A stretch of DNA of 64,000 nt from Bacillus sp. FJAT-49711. Lineage in GTDB: Bacteria; Bacillota; Bacilli; Bacillales; Bacillaceae_C. Below are positions 18,066 to 27,163 of this stretch, in pieces. Position numbers and translations under genes: made by a program. Position 1 is the stretch's first letter, and each line of letters begins with the position of its first letter. The stretch lies in NCBI RefSeq assembly GCF_018343715.1, contig NZ_JAGYPL010000006.1, forward strand, positions 70,790-134,789, read 5' to 3'. The notes beneath the pieces are model-generated. The model saw nothing but the letters and a program-made list of their open reading frames with translations, was not told where the DNA came from and ran no database searches.

Positions 18066-18566
18066 TTATATCTCACCTTTAGAACTATGGGCAAGTCTGC
18101 TTGAAGCAGCGGCTGCAATTGCTCCAACGATATCATCTAGAAAAGTATGACATTTACCTGATGAATGATCATTTAATTTTTCCAGTATGCCCGGCTTTTG
18201 TTTATCGATATATCCGTAGTTCGTAAATCCGATGGATCCATACACATTGACAATTGAAAAGGCGAGAATCTCATCTACTCCATAAAGACTTTCATCACTT
18301 GCGATAATACTTTGTAAAGGCTCTTCAAGTTTGCCATTTTCTGCAAGTATATCTAATTGAATCCCTGTTAAAATTGCGTTTTGTACTTCCCTTTTTTGAA
18401 GAACGCGCTCAATATTGTAAATACATTCTTCAATTTGCAAGCCTGGATGATATTTTTTTTGAAGGTACATTACTAACTCTGCAATATCCTCAATTGTTAC
18501 ACCACGCTCTTTTAAAAGGCGGCGAGCTGTTTCTTCGGAAATACTTATGAATCGTTCATTCTCCAT
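18066..18566 (-). CDS. yutG: Phosphatidylglycerophosphatase A family protein YutG
   Basis: A 166-residue protein of the PgpA family as in YutG. The C-terminal half holds the conserved region (DESLYGVDEILAFSIVNVYGSIGFTNYGYIDK, DDIVGAIAAA). PgpA enzymes remove phosphate from phosphatidylglycerophosphate, but the Bacillus YutG members lack the membrane segments of E. coli PgpA and act as soluble domain proteins of uncertain substrate. The ATG at 18566 (GAGAGG then about 9 bases) is favoured over the ATG at 18575, which touches the binding site. Divergent from yutH. Confidence 0.8.
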   Translation of the reverse strand: MENERFISISEETARRLLKERGVTIEDIAELVMYLQKKYHPGLQIEECIYNIERVLQKREVQNAILTGIQLDILAENGKLEEPLQSIIASDESLYGVDEILAFSIVNVYGSIGFTNYGYIDKQKPGILEKLNDHSSGKCHTFLDDIVGAIAAAASSRLAHSSKGEI

Positions 18567-18698
18567 TTGTCTCATCCTCTCTATATTTTCATCATATAAC
18601 TAGTTGGTTTCCTGGTACATCAAACTACTCGGCAAGAAAACTTTTTCTTTTCATATAATTGAACTAATAACAAAGAGCAAATGAAAGAGGGATGCTCC

Positions 18699-19706
18699 AT
18701 GTCAGAAAAAATACTAGAAAATTATTTTGGAATAACACCAGATCAAACGATACAAGATGGAAGCTCTATTCGTTACAAGGTGGATAACTCACTGTATACT
18801 ATTATGCAAGTTACTCATTTGGAACAAGAGGCATTAATTGAATTATATGAGATGTCAGATCATATGGCAAAGTATGGAGATAATAAAGTCTCCACTTTTG
18901 TTCCAGGAGTGAATGAAAAGTTTCTTGTCACACATGAAAATCAAGATTATGTACTTATGCATAATTATTATTTTCCACCATCACGAAATAAAAACACAGG
19001 AAGAAAACTAGCTAAATTTCATGAAAAGGGAAAATTGATTCAGGCTCCGCTTTCTGGAGCAAACCGGTTAGGACAGTGGAAATCATATTGGATCAAAAGA
19101 CTCGAACAAATTGAAAAAGTTTATTCGAGTGTTGTTCAGGATAGAACGGGTGAAGAGTTTGAAAAATTATTTATCAAATCATTTCCTTACTATCTTGGAC
19201 TTTGTGAAAATGCCATTCAGTATATAACCGACACAGAACTTGATGAAGATTTGACTTTTTCTGATATGGGAACAATAGGCCATCAAAGATTTCATGAAAA
19301 TGTATGGAATAAACAAATGGAAATCAGGAATCCGTTTGATTGGGTATTTGACCATCCTTCAAGAGATTTAGCGGAATGGATTAGAGATTGTTACTTTCGA
19401 AACGTTAGATCCTTTCAACCGGATATAATTCAATTTTTACGCGGATATGAATCCGTATCACCATTAAGTGCATTTTCCTGGCGGTTGATTTATTCACGAT
19501 TACTTTTCCCGATACATTATTTTACTTGTATTGAAGATCATTATTTAACTTCATCGCAATGGACTCAAAAGCAATTAGAAGAAAGATTGAATAAATATTT
19601 GCGGGATGCAAGGGATTACGAACGATTCTTAGGAAACTTCTACCAATTGGCAGAAGTAAGTCATGGACATTTTCCCGTCATTGATTGGCTGGATCCTTCT
19701 TTATGA
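18699..19706 (+). CDS. yutH: Spore coat protein YutH (CotS-like kinase fold)
   Basis: A 335-residue protein matching YutH, a CotS-related spore coat protein with a degenerate protein-kinase-like / aminoglycoside phosphotransferase fold. The region LTFSDMGTIGHQRFHEN sits where a catalytic loop would be but lacks a classic H-G-D motif, so a structural role in the coat is more likely than kinase activity. The ATG at 18699 follows GAGGGATG with proper spacing, and the ATG at 18681 lies upstream of that site. Expression is expected in the mother cell. Confidence 0.82.
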   Translation: MSEKILENYFGITPDQTIQDGSSIRYKVDNSLYTIMQVTHLEQEALIELYEMSDHMAKYGDNKVSTFVPGVNEKFLVTHENQDYVLMHNYYFPPSRNKNTGRKLAKFHEKGKLIQAPLSGANRLGQWKSYWIKRLEQIEKVYSSVVQDRTGEEFEKLFIKSFPYYLGLCENAIQYITDTELDEDLTFSDMGTIGHQRFHENVWNKQMEIRNPFDWVFDHPSRDLAEWIRDCYFRNVRSFQPDIIQFLRGYESVSPLSAFSWRLIYSRLLFPIHYFTCIEDHYLTSSQWTQKQLEERLNKYLRDARDYERFLGNFYQLAEVSHGHFPVIDWLDPSL

Positions 19707-19715
19707 AAATGAAAA

Positions 19716-19740
19716 AAGAGCCTAAATTTCTTAGGCTCTT
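19716..19740. terminator. Terminator after yutH
   Basis: Perfect 10-bp stem AAGAGCCTAA / TTAGGCTCTT with a 5-base loop. An A run precedes it, so it may also serve the minus-strand yutI. Confidence 0.85.
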
Positions 19741-19760
19741 AAACACAATGTAAATTAGTC

Positions 19761-19997
19761 TTAGAATACCTGCTCTACTTCTAGTACGCCAGGAACTTCC
19801 TCAACCAATGCACGTTCTATTCCAGCTTTCAAAGTGATAGTGGAGCTTGGACAAGTTCCACATGCACCAAGTAGACGTAGTTTTACAATACCGTCATCTA
19901 CATCAACGAGTTCACAATCTCCGCCATCTCGAAGGAGGAATGGACGCAATTTATCTAATACTTCTTGAACTTGTTCCATCATTGTTTGTTCATACAT
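19761..19997 (-). CDS. yutI: NifU-family iron-sulfur carrier YutI
   Basis: A 78-residue protein that consists only of the NifU C-terminal domain. The CxxC motif ([13 protein letters not shown]) binds a 4Fe-4S or 2Fe-2S cluster for delivery to apo-proteins. The length and sequence match YutI (Nfu type). It has a well placed AAAGGAG-like site upstream and is divergent from yuzD. It fits with the A-type carrier YutM 2.3 kb downstream as part of the cell's Fe-S delivery set. Confidence 0.92.
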   Translation of the reverse strand: MYEQTMMEQVQEVLDKLRPFLLRDGGDCELVDVDDGIVKLRLLGACGTCPSSTITLKAGIERALVEEVPGVLEVEQVF

Positions 19998-20099
19998 TGA
20001 TATCGACTCCTTTCCATATAACCATTATAATCAGTATGAAGAAAAAAATCTATAAAACAATTCGATTCGATCGTTCAAGAAAAAGGGGAGAGTGGTATT

Positions 20100-20438
20100 T
20101 TGAAGAAGGAAGTTGAAATTTTTGTTTATGGCGCTGAGCAAATCTGTGCAAGCTGTGTCGGTATGCCTTCATCTATAGAGACTTATGAATGGCTAGATGC
20201 GGCTATTTCCCGAAAATATTCTAATCAACCCTTTTCAATACGATATATAGATATTTTTAATCCACCAGAAGATGAAACACATCAATCATTTGCGAATCGG
20301 GTAATTAAAGAGGATTTATTTTATCCAGTCGTAACAATTGGAGAAGAAATTGTGGGTGAAGGGAATCCGAACTTGAAAGATATATATTTGGAGATGGAAA
20401 AGTACGGATATGAAGGGGTCAGTCCAAAGAAAGACTGA
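20100..20438 (+). CDS. yuzD: DUF1462 thioredoxin-fold protein YuzD
   Basis: A 112-residue protein matching YuzD (DUF1462). EIFVYGAEQICASCVGMPSS carries a C-x2-C pair near residues 17-20, followed by TYEWLDAAISRKY and a cis-Pro-like FYPVVTIGEEIVGEG, together giving a thioredoxin-like fold. Redox or Fe-S assembly roles are possible given the divergent nifU-type gene, but untested. Starts at TTG behind GGGGAG. A GGGTCAGTC / GACTGACCC hairpin covers its stop codon. Confidence 0.88.
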   Translation: MKKEVEIFVYGAEQICASCVGMPSSIETYEWLDAAISRKYSNQPFSIRYIDIFNPPEDETHQSFANRVIKEDLFYPVVTIGEEIVGEGNPNLKDIYLEMEKYGYEGVSPKKD

Positions 20439-20481
20439 CCCTAAGTTTGTATGTCGATTAGCAGGGTACTCAAGTGTTTCC

Positions 20482-21549
20482 TTACCCTTTATGAAATTTA
20501 TACATCCACAGGACACCAGATTTAAGAATTCTAGCTATTCTTCCTGTTATAGCGCGATCTGCCATTAAGCCAAATCCTTGTTTTTTCCCTAAGGAACCAA
20601 GAACACCCTTCAATTTAATGGTAGGCATTTCCTCTGGGAGATCTTTTCCTTCCCAACGCTTAGTAAGAATTGTCACGATTTGCTCAGCTTGTCCTTCTGC
20701 TAGTTGTGCACTAGGAGCATATGGTAAGCTCGCACAATCTCCCACCACATATATATTTTCGCGATTAGGGATATTATGATATTTTGTTAATGTGACTCTG
20801 CCTTGCTTATCCTTTTCAACATCCAATTCTCGAACAAGTTTATTAGGCTGGATCCCCGCAGTCCAGACAATTACATCGGTAGAAATGGGTTCATCGTTGT
20901 TAAACAATAACTGATCTTCTACCTTAGTAATATTCGCTTCGTTGATGACATCGACACCATTCATATTAAACCAATTTTGTACATAACGGCTAATTCTTTC
21001 GGGAAAAGAAGAAAGAATCGTTTTACCGCGGTCAAATAATTTAATAATTAAGTCGGGACGGCTTTCCCGGAGTTCACTCGCAAGCTCAATACCGCTTAAG
21101 CCACCACCCACAATGCTGACAATTGAGTTGGCTGGTAGATTATTGAGTTTTTGATATGTATCTCGTGCTTTTCCGATCGTTTGAATACTATAGGTATACG
21201 TATCTGCTCCAGGAATATTGTGGAATTTATCTTCGCAACCTAGTCCGATAATCAATTCATCAAAAGGAATAGGATCTGAATTAGATAGAATAATTTCTTT
21301 TTGTTCCAAGTTTATATTTGTTACTTCACCATATAAAATATTTAAGTTTGGATGCTCTGGAAAAGCTACTCGCACTTCTTGGTCTGAAATGGTCCCTGCT
21401 GCTAGAGCATAATACTCAGTTTTTAAGGAGTGATATGGAACTCGGTCAATTAATGTAATGGTCACATCGTTCGGCAGATGATTTGGCAGTAATTCACGCA
21501 GGACACGCATGTTTCCGTATCCTCCACCGAGCAATACTAATTTTTTCAT
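20482..21549 (-). CDS. yutJ: FAD-dependent pyridine nucleotide oxidoreductase YutJ (NDH-2-like)
   Basis: A 355-residue flavoprotein with an N-terminal FAD-binding motif (VLLGGGYGNMRVLREL) and a second nucleotide motif (SIVGGGLSGIELASEL), and VVGDCASLPYAPSAQLAEGQ near the C terminus. It belongs to the type II NADH dehydrogenase-like family and matches YutJ. It probably oxidises NAD(P)H with a quinone or other acceptor at the membrane surface. It is shorter than the respiratory enzyme YumB at 24100. Its start lies 340 bp from yuzB, which is transcribed away from it. Confidence 0.88.
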   Translation of the reverse strand: MKKLVLLGGGYGNMRVLRELLPNHLPNDVTITLIDRVPYHSLKTEYYALAAGTISDQEVRVAFPEHPNLNILYGEVTNINLEQKEIILSNSDPIPFDELIIGLGCEDKFHNIPGADTYTYSIQTIGKARDTYQKLNNLPANSIVSIVGGGLSGIELASELRESRPDLIIKLFDRGKTILSSFPERISRYVQNWFNMNGVDVINEANITKVEDQLLFNNDEPISTDVIVWTAGIQPNKLVRELDVEKDKQGRVTLTKYHNIPNRENIYVVGDCASLPYAPSAQLAEGQAEQIVTILTKRWEGKDLPEEMPTIKLKGVLGSLGKKQGFGLMADRAITGRIARILKSGVLWMYKFHKG

Positions 21550-21769
21550 GAAAAATATCTCCTTTTTGCCGTCTACTTGAAGAAAAATGTTGATAATGAT
21601 AACACATTGATATTAATCCCACGTAAAAGTATAGCTGATTCCTATTTTATATACAACAATCGAATAAGGGTTAAGGTGGTATAACTGGATTTTATTAAAG
21701 TATTTCAACCTTAATATTATATACGTACCCTTTGACTATAAAGGTCTAAACAGGTAGGATTGTACTTGT

Positions 21770-21880
21770 ATTGTTTAGCTTTAACGCCTAACGACTAGCA
21801 AACTTGCAGCTTCTTTCTGCGATAAGGAAAAAGTTTAAAAAGTTTACATGTCGCTAAACGGGCGTTGGCGCTTTTCTTAA
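21770..21880. repeat. Dispersed intergenic repeat copy upstream of yuzB
   Basis: TTAGCTTTAACGCCTAACGACTAG opens the block (given here as TTAGCTTTAACG plus CCTAACGACTAG), followed by AAACTTGCAGCTT and a closing GGCGTTGGCGCTTTTCTT. The CTAG/AAGCTT order recalls the copies at 10745 and 25385. The rest of 21550-21769 holds AT-rich DNA with no gene. Confidence 0.5.
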
Positions 21881-21892
21881 GAGGTGATCTCT

Positions 21893-22129
21893 ATGAATCC
21901 AATTATCGAGTTTTGTATTAGCAATTTAGGCAGTGGGGGATATGAAGCTTTGCAGCTATTAGAGGAAGATCCAAACTTAGATATTATCGAGTATGGCTGT
22001 CTTGACCATTGTGATTTATGTGCGGAAAGTTTATATGCACTTGTTAACGGTGAAGTTGTAACAGGGGAGACACCTGAAATGCTTGTTAAAGCCATTTATC
22101 AATATATTGAAGAAAATCCAATGTTTTAA
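21893..22129 (+). CDS. yuzB: DUF1450 family protein YuzB
   Basis: A 78-residue protein matching YuzB (DUF1450): NPIIEFCISNLGSGGYEALQ, then DHCDLCAESLYALVNGEVV with a C-x2-C pair, then TPEMLVKAIYQYIEENPMF. This resembles a thioredoxin-like 2Fe-2S ferredoxin fold, but the function is not known. The ATG at 21893 follows AGAGGTGATCTCT. A GTG at 21884 overlaps the binding site and is rejected. yutM follows after 73 bp. Confidence 0.85.
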   Translation: MNPIIEFCISNLGSGGYEALQLLEEDPNLDIIEYGCLDHCDLCAESLYALVNGEVVTGETPEMLVKAIYQYIEENPMF

Positions 22130-22202
22130 TATGACTCATCAGTTGAGAATGAGCCATTTCAAGTATATACTTAATATATATGTAAATGGAAGGAGTGCAC
22201 AT

Positions 22203-22565
22203 ATGAGTACAACCATAACATTAACAGAAGCCGCAGCTCTACAAATTAAAGATATGATGAAACACAATGGGGAAGAAGATGCTTATTTTCGATTTTCCAT
22301 TAATGGTGGTGGCTGTAGCGGCTTATCATACGGCATGAGTTTAGACCACGAAAAATCAGACACCGACACATTTTTCGAGCAGTTTGGTATTCCTGTTGTC
22401 ATAGATGAAGAAAGCGCGCCGTTATTGACTGGAACGGTCATCGACTATAAGCAAAGCTTAATGGGTGGCGGATTCACTATTGATAACCCAAATGCCCTTG
22501 TTTCTTGCGGATGCGGTTCATCTTTCCGCACTGCGAAAGTTGAAGGTACGCCTGAGAAATGTTAA
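22203..22565 (+). CDS. yutM: A-type iron-sulfur carrier YutM (HesB/IscA family)
   Basis: A 120-residue protein of the HesB/IscA/ErpA family. The three cluster-binding cysteines are present: GGGCSGLSYG and the C-terminal CGCGSSF. A-type carriers pass Fe-S clusters to apo-enzymes. The ATG at 22203 has GGAAGGAGTG upstream, and the open extension to 22083 overlaps yuzB and is not translated. It matches YutM. Nearby YutI supports a shared Fe-S function. Confidence 0.92.
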   Translation: MSTTITLTEAAALQIKDMMKHNGEEDAYFRFSINGGGCSGLSYGMSLDHEKSDTDTFFEQFGIPVVIDEESAPLLTGTVIDYKQSLMGGGFTIDNPNALVSCGCGSSFRTAKVEGTPEKC

Positions 22566-22576
22566 GACATTTTTTT

Positions 22577-22617
22577 TAAAAAAGAGCCAGAGGAATTGAA
22601 GCCTCGGCTCTTTTCTT
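22577..22617 (+). terminator. Terminator after yutM
   Basis: AAAAAAGAGCCAGAGG pairs with CCTCGGCTCTTTT with a small internal bulge, then more T. Confidence 0.8.
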
Positions 22618-22756
22618 TTTCTATAGTAACGTACTCTAATGCTAGTATAAGTAAAGCCAATACGGCACCCACTTGCTCGCAACTGGACGTTAAGCCTTAC
22701 ACCCATCGTGGCTCAAACTGTTTCCATTAAATTAATCGATGATCCAGAAGCTTGTG

Positions 22757-23755
22757 TTACTGTTCAAACAAAGACGTACTATGCATTGGCTGCAAGCGTG
22801 CTTTCGGATCTAAATATGCTTTTGCATTGCTTACGGCAGTAGGAGCTTCGCCAAAACCGGTTGCGATTAATTTTACCTTTCCAGGATATGTTGTAATATC
22901 TCCTGCAGCGTATATACCTGGAATGTTTGTTTCCATCCTACTATTAACGACGATAGAATTTTTTTCAATTTCGAGACCCCAGTCCTTGATTGGCCCTAAC
23001 GATGAAACAAATCCATAATTTACGATTAAAGAGTCAAGTTCTACTGAAACTTTTTTATCTCCTTTTACTTCTTCCAATAATAGTTCCCTAATTGCTTCTC
23101 CATCACAATTAAGATCAGATGCGACAAAAGGAGTTAAAATTTCCACTTTAGAATTCATCAATTGAACGACACTGCTTTCATGAGCACGGAACTTATCTCT
23201 ACGGTGGATCAACGTGACTTTTTCTGCAATTGGTTCAAGCATTAACGCCCAGTCAACAGCTGAATCGCCGCCTCCAAGAATAGCGACTTTTTGGCCGGCA
23301 AACTTTTGCATATCGTCAATAAAGTAATGAAGGTTTCTTCCTTCGTATTGTAAAGCCGGCTCTATTTCAAGTCGACGCGGCTGAAAAGCACCGATGCCAG
23401 CAGTGATGATAATTGTTTTGGAATAGTGGATTTCTTCATCAGAAGTAAGTTTAAACGTTCCATCTTCTAATTTTTCTACACCTTTAATAGCTTGTCCAAG
23501 GCACACAGTCGGAGAAAACATAGACATTTGTTGTGTTAAATTATTCACTAATTCCTGGGCTTTTACTTTTGGAAAACCCGCAACATCATATATATACTTT
23601 TCAGGATAAAGGGTAGCAAGCTGACCGCCAAGCTGTGGGAGGCTTTCAATAATTTTCACACTGGCATCTCTCATGCCTCCGTAAAATGCGGTAAACAGAC
23701 CTGTTGGACCTCCTCCTAAAATGGTAATATCATATATTTTTTGATCTTCTTTCAA
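22757..23755 (-). CDS. yumC: Ferredoxin/flavodoxin-NADP+ reductase YumC
   Basis: A 332-residue thioredoxin-reductase-like ferredoxin-NADP+ reductase. FAD motif [20 protein letters not shown] motif [14 protein letters not shown], and [23 protein letters not shown] at the end. The redox-active C-x2-C of thioredoxin reductase is absent, as expected for YumC. It moves electrons between NADPH and ferredoxin or flavodoxin in the cytoplasm. Divergent from yumB as in B. subtilis. The spacer downstream (22621-22756) holds CTAG-type repeat debris and no clear terminator on this strand. Confidence 0.93.
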   Translation of the reverse strand: MKEDQKIYDITILGGGPTGLFTAFYGGMRDASVKIIESLPQLGGQLATLYPEKYIYDVAGFPKVKAQELVNNLTQQMSMFSPTVCLGQAIKGVEKLEDGTFKLTSDEEIHYSKTIIITAGIGAFQPRRLEIEPALQYEGRNLHYFIDDMQKFAGQKVAILGGGDSAVDWALMLEPIAEKVTLIHRRDKFRAHESSVVQLMNSKVEILTPFVASDLNCDGEAIRELLLEEVKGDKKVSVELDSLIVNYGFVSSLGPIKDWGLEIEKNSIVVNSRMETNIPGIYAAGDITTYPGKVKLIATGFGEAPTAVSNAKAYLDPKARLQPMHSTSLFEQ

Positions 23756-23923
23756 AGAAAATCCCTCCCATAATACTTGAAAAATTCATCTTACACATCA
23801 TATCACATACGAGCGAATCTTACATAATGCTATTAATTTTGTGCATATTAAGTAAATAAAATAATATAAAACAAAAGATTAGGTTTTCGAATATTACCAA
23901 TTTTCGTTCTTTTTCAATATTGC

Positions 23924-23951
23924 TTGAAAAAGAAGTAGAAAAGCATATAAT
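23924..23951 (+). promoter_or_regulatory. Probable SigA promoter upstream of yumB
   Basis: TTGAAA (23924-23929) and TATAAT (23946-23951), 16-bp spacing. It would give a leader of about 140 bases before yumB that contains an AAAGGAG and a run of nine T, with no clear stable hairpin. The remaining 23756-23923 holds no gene. Confidence 0.65.
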
Positions 23952-24099
23952 GTAAAGGAGATGTTAATAATTTATGACATTTTTCTGGCTTTTTTTTTGC
24001 TTTGTACGTGAATTGAATCACATTAGGCACTTATAACATTTTATTATAAACTCTCGTACAAACTAATAATAATACGTAGTAAAGGTGGAAGTGTATATT

Positions 24100-25317
24100 A
24101 TGAAGAGGCCCAAGATCGTTGTATTAGGTGCTGGTTACGGGGGATTAATGACAGTAACCCGTCTGCAAAAACAGCTTGGTAATAACGAAGCTGACATCGT
24201 TTTAGTTAACAAAAATGATTACCACTACGAAACTACATGGCTACATGAAGCTTCTGCAGGTACACTTCATCATGACCGTGTTCGCTATGATGTTAAAGAT
24301 GTTATCGATCGAAGCAAAGTTGATTTTGTACAAGCTACCGCTTTAAAAGTCGACCATCAAGCAAAAAAAGTAATCCTAGATAATGGTGAGCTTGATTATG
24401 ATTATTTAGTCGTTGCTCTTGGTGGTGCTTCAGAGACTTTCGGCATTAAAGGTTTGGACAAATATGCATTCTCGATTGTAAATGTAAATGCAGCTCGTCA
24501 AATTCGTGAACACATTGAATATCAATTTGCCACATATAAGGCAGAAGAGGTAAAAAACCCTAATCGTTTAACAATCGTTGTGGGTGGTGCTGGTTTTACA
24601 GGCATTGAATTTTTAGGTGAATTAGGCAACAGAATTCCAAAACTGTGCAAAGAATATGATATCGATCAAAAATTAGTAAGAGTTGTATGTGTTGAAGCAG
24701 CACCGAGTGCTCTACCTGGATTTGATCCAGAATTAGTTAAATATGCGATGGCTCACTTAGAGAAAAAGGGCATCGAATTTATGATTGGTACCGCAATTAA
24801 GGAAGCAACTCCTGAAGGAATTATTGTAGCAAAAGGTGAAGAAGAAACGGAAGAGATTAAAGCTGAAACCGTTATCTGGGCAGCGGGTGTTCGTGGAAAC
24901 CCAATTATTGAAGCTTCTGAATTTGAAAATATGCGTGGTCGGGTAAAAGTAGATCCTGATTTACGTGCACCTGGACTTACCGATGTTTTTGTCATTGGTG
25001 ACTGCTCCTTAGTTATTAATGAAGAAATTAATCGTCCATATCCTCCAACAGCTCAAATTGCTATGCAACAAGGTGAATTAGTGGCAAGCAATATTGCAAA
25101 GTTGGTTAAAGGGAATACTCATTTGAATTCATTTACTTTTGATAATAAAGGTACTGTTTGTTCTCTTGGTCATGATGATGCTATTGGAGTAGTATTCGGA
25201 AAGAAAATTACAGGTTCTAAAGCATCATTTATGAAAAAGATGATCGACAACCGAGCGTTGCTTATGATTGGCGGAGTTCCGCTTACGATGAAAAAAGGGA
25301 AGTTTAACTTTTTTTAA
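24100..25317 (+). CDS. yumB: Type II NADH dehydrogenase YumB
   Basis: A 405-residue flavoprotein, NDH-2 family: [18 protein letters not shown] at the N terminus, [17 protein letters not shown] as NADH site, [28 protein letters not shown] near the end. It transfers electrons from NADH to menaquinone on the inner face of the membrane without pumping protons. The ATG at 24100 follows AAAGGTGGAAG. The frame is open from 24085, but that codon lies at the binding site. Good match to YumB in position and length. Confidence 0.92.
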   Translation: MKRPKIVVLGAGYGGLMTVTRLQKQLGNNEADIVLVNKNDYHYETTWLHEASAGTLHHDRVRYDVKDVIDRSKVDFVQATALKVDHQAKKVILDNGELDYDYLVVALGGASETFGIKGLDKYAFSIVNVNAARQIREHIEYQFATYKAEEVKNPNRLTIVVGGAGFTGIEFLGELGNRIPKLCKEYDIDQKLVRVVCVEAAPSALPGFDPELVKYAMAHLEKKGIEFMIGTAIKEATPEGIIVAKGEEETEEIKAETVIWAAGVRGNPIIEASEFENMRGRVKVDPDLRAPGLTDVFVIGDCSLVINEEINRPYPPTAQIAMQQGELVASNIAKLVKGNTHLNSFTFDNKGTVCSLGHDDAIGVVFGKKITGSKASFMKKMIDNRALLMIGGVPLTMKKGKFNFF

Positions 25318-25330
25318 GCATTATTAAAGG

Positions 25331-25366
25331 AAAGGGCGGAATCTTATATCGATTTCGCCTTTTTTG
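25331..25366 (+). terminator. Terminator after yumB
   Basis: GGCGGAATC / GATTTCGCC stem (one G-U pair) followed by T6. Confidence 0.88.
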
Positions 25367-25384
25367 TTTTTGAGAGACATTTTT

Positions 25385-25570
25385 TGGTGCAAGCCAGCTT
25401 GAGCACTAATCGACTAGTAAGCTTCAAACGATAAGTTATCATCTGTTGGTTCTTTACTGTATTTTCTTAATCTCAGTCAAAGCCGAGAAAGGAATGTTGA
25501 CTAAGACCACCACATCCTTATGCCTTCGTCAATGGACGTCAATAAGACGCATCCACTTTTGTTTTGTTCA
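25385..25570. repeat. Dispersed intergenic repeat copy upstream of yuiB
   Basis: Carries CTAGTAAGCTT, TTTCTTAATCTCAGT (25463-25477, identical to 10866-10880), CCTTATGCCTTCGTC (25516-25530) and the terminal CACTTTTGTTTTG. Same order as the 10745 and 27000 copies. No gene is present between yumB and yuiB. Confidence 0.65.
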
Positions 25571-25654
25571 TTAAATTGTCTTAATTATGACGATTGACGC
25601 TCCTACCTTCATCTAGTAGACTTAGAAATAGTGTAAATCAAGGGGGATTTATCC

Positions 25655-25975
25655 ATGTCAATAATTCCAATATTACTAGTATCCATGCTGTTGTTTTTTG
25701 TCTTATTTTTTGGTATTGGATTTTTATTAAATATGTTGCTGCGAATGACATGGATCATGGCGGTTATATATCCAATCATTGCAATATTAATCATAAACAA
25801 GGCAGATTTTAGTGAGTACTTTACGAACACTAGTGCATCTTTTTCAAGTTTAGGAAAAAGCATATCTACACTTGCACCATTTGATATCGCCATCTTAGTG
25901 AGTGGATTGTTAGGTGCCATTAGTTCGGGAGTAACAATGCGAGTACTTCGTGCCAAAGGCTATAGAATGTTTTAA
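25655..25975 (+). CDS. yuiB: Membrane protein YuiB
   Basis: A 106-residue protein with three hydrophobic segments (about 4-30, 35-50 and 78-95) and a basic C terminus (MRVLRAKGYRMF), matching YuiB. The function is unknown. ATG preceded by AAGGGGGATTTATCC. It lies before yuiC, as in B. subtilis, where yuiA-yuiB-yuiC are neighbours. A yuiA-like CxxC mini-gene was looked for and not found. Confidence 0.82.
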   Translation: MSIIPILLVSMLLFFVLFFGIGFLLNMLLRMTWIMAVIYPIIAILIINKADFSEYFTNTSASFSSLGKSISTLAPFDIAILVSGLLGAISSGVTMRVLRAKGYRMF

Positions 25976-26003
25976 GGACTTTCTCATATGGAAGTCTTTT
26001 TAT
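25974..26003 (+). terminator. Short terminator after yuiB
   Basis: AAGGACTT / AAGTCTTTTTA, a 7-bp stem with a G-U pair, then T5. Confidence 0.6.
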
Positions 26004-26145
26004 TTTGTTTAGAAAATGGTAAATGAATACCTGATCTAGAATAGTTTATGTCTAGATGAGTGCTTAGAAAACTTCAGACTTATCATTACAATTAATCATC
26101 TTTATCGTTGTTCTACAATTTTTATTTTTCAGTATTTTATAAACT

Positions 26146-26193
26146 AGAGGAATAATTCCTCTCAAAATGGGAAAGTAATATTTTTGAGAGGAG
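26146..26193 (+). promoter_or_regulatory. Two mutually exclusive hairpins, one hiding the yuiC ribosome binding site
   Basis: Hairpin 1 is AGAGGAA-TAA-TTCCTCT (26146-26162). Hairpin 2 pairs TCCTCTCAAAA (26157-26167) with TTTTGAGAGGA (26182-26192), an 11-bp perfect stem that contains the yuiC binding site GAGAGGAG. Both use the TCCTCT segment, so only one can form. This is a candidate translational switch. No named riboswitch family was recognised. Confidence 0.55.
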
Positions 26194-26200
26194 TGTATAA

Positions 26201-26896
26201 ATGTTATACTTTAAACAAATAAGTAAAAGAATGATGATGGTTTTACTATTAATTGGAGCGTTGTTTGCAACATTTGAATCTATTACGGGTATGAATGCAA
26301 GGACATTAGTAGCATCGGCTGCTCCAAATGTGATTACAGAATTTGAAAAAAAGTTTTTTGTGATCCCCCACATAACAGAAAGAAGATATTCATTAAAAAA
26401 TATGTATAACGCGTTAGAGGAACAAATTACATATAAGGTAAGTTCCGCTAAAACTAGTGAACCAAAATCATTGGAAAATGAAGATTGGTCTCAATTTCCT
26501 ACTATGGAAGTTGTAGCAACAGGCTATACAGCAGGTGTGGAGTCAACTGGGAAAAAACCAGGTCACCCACTCTATGGTATAACGTATTCAGGAGTAAAAG
26601 TTAAACGAGATTTATATTCAACGATTGCAGCGGATACAAGTGTTTTTCCTCTTGGTACCATTTTATATATTCCAGACTACGGTTATGGAGTGGTGGCAGA
26701 CACTGGATCAGCCATTAAAGGGAATACGATTGATTTATATTATGAAACCGTAGATGATGTGTATAAAAAGTGGGGGAAACGAAAACTTGAAGTATACATC
26801 ATTCAAAAAGGAAATGGTAAATTAACAGAAAAAGATTTGACCACATTAAATGAAAATGAAACAATGCAGGTGTTTCGTCAAAGGTTTCTAAAATAA
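26201..26896 (+). CDS. yuiC: 3D-domain protein YuiC (peptidoglycan-active)
   Basis: A 231-residue protein with an N-terminal membrane anchor or signal (about 10-35), a linker, and a C-terminal 3D domain (about 105-215). The domain shows the expected [37 protein letters not shown] sequence with the Asp residues that name it. YuiC is a stationary-phase survival (Sps) mini-lytic-transglycosylase related to resuscitation factors, so a cell-wall-cleaving role is inferred. ATG follows GAGAGGAG by 7 bases, and that site can be locked in a hairpin. Confidence 0.88.
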   Translation: MLYFKQISKRMMMVLLLIGALFATFESITGMNARTLVASAAPNVITEFEKKFFVIPHITERRYSLKNMYNALEEQITYKVSSAKTSEPKSLENEDWSQFPTMEVVATGYTAGVESTGKKPGHPLYGITYSGVKVKRDLYSTIAADTSVFPLGTILYIPDYGYGVVADTGSAIKGNTIDLYYETVDDVYKKWGKRKLEVYIIQKGNGKLTEKDLTTLNENETMQVFRQRFLK

Positions 26897-26898
26897 AT

Positions 26899-26935
26899 GA
26901 AAAAGAAGCGGATTATGTAAACCCGCTTCTTTTCT
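26899..26935 (+). terminator. Terminator after yuiC
   Basis: AAGAAGCGG / CCGCTTCTTTT stem with a 12-base loop. Confidence 0.88.
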
Positions 26936-26999
26936 TATGATTTTAGGAAATTATAAACTGGAAGTATTGTGGGTAACTTTTTCGCAAATAGTTTCAGGG

Positions 27000-27163
27000 T
27001 CCTACTGCAGCACTAGTAAACTTCTGTCAGATAAATCAACACCCGACATCGGCTAGATTCTTCGCCGTGTTTCCAATATCTCAGTCAGAGGACATCGACT
27101 CAGACTGCCGCATCTTTATGTCTTCGTCGGCGGGCCGCTTTTGCACGTCGACGAATTTTGTTC
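27000..27163. repeat. Dispersed intergenic repeat copy before yuiD
   Basis: CACTAGTAAACTT, then CGCCGTGTTTCC (as TCACCGTGTTTCC at 31729 and 39013), ATCTCAGTCAGAGG, TCTTTATGTCTTCGTC (27113-27128) and a closing GTCGACGAATTTTGTT. It abuts the 3' end of yuiD. Confidence 0.65.

Noticed and set aside
20416-20441. Rho-independent terminator after yuzD
   Set aside because: The GGGTCAGTC / GACTGACCC stem is perfect, but no T run follows, so its role is unclear.
23974-24036. A 20-codon leader ORF (MTFFWLFFCF...) upstream of yumB
   Set aside because: The AAAGGAG is 13 bases away and probably at the very 5' end of the transcript. The hydrophobic product comes from a T-rich tract.
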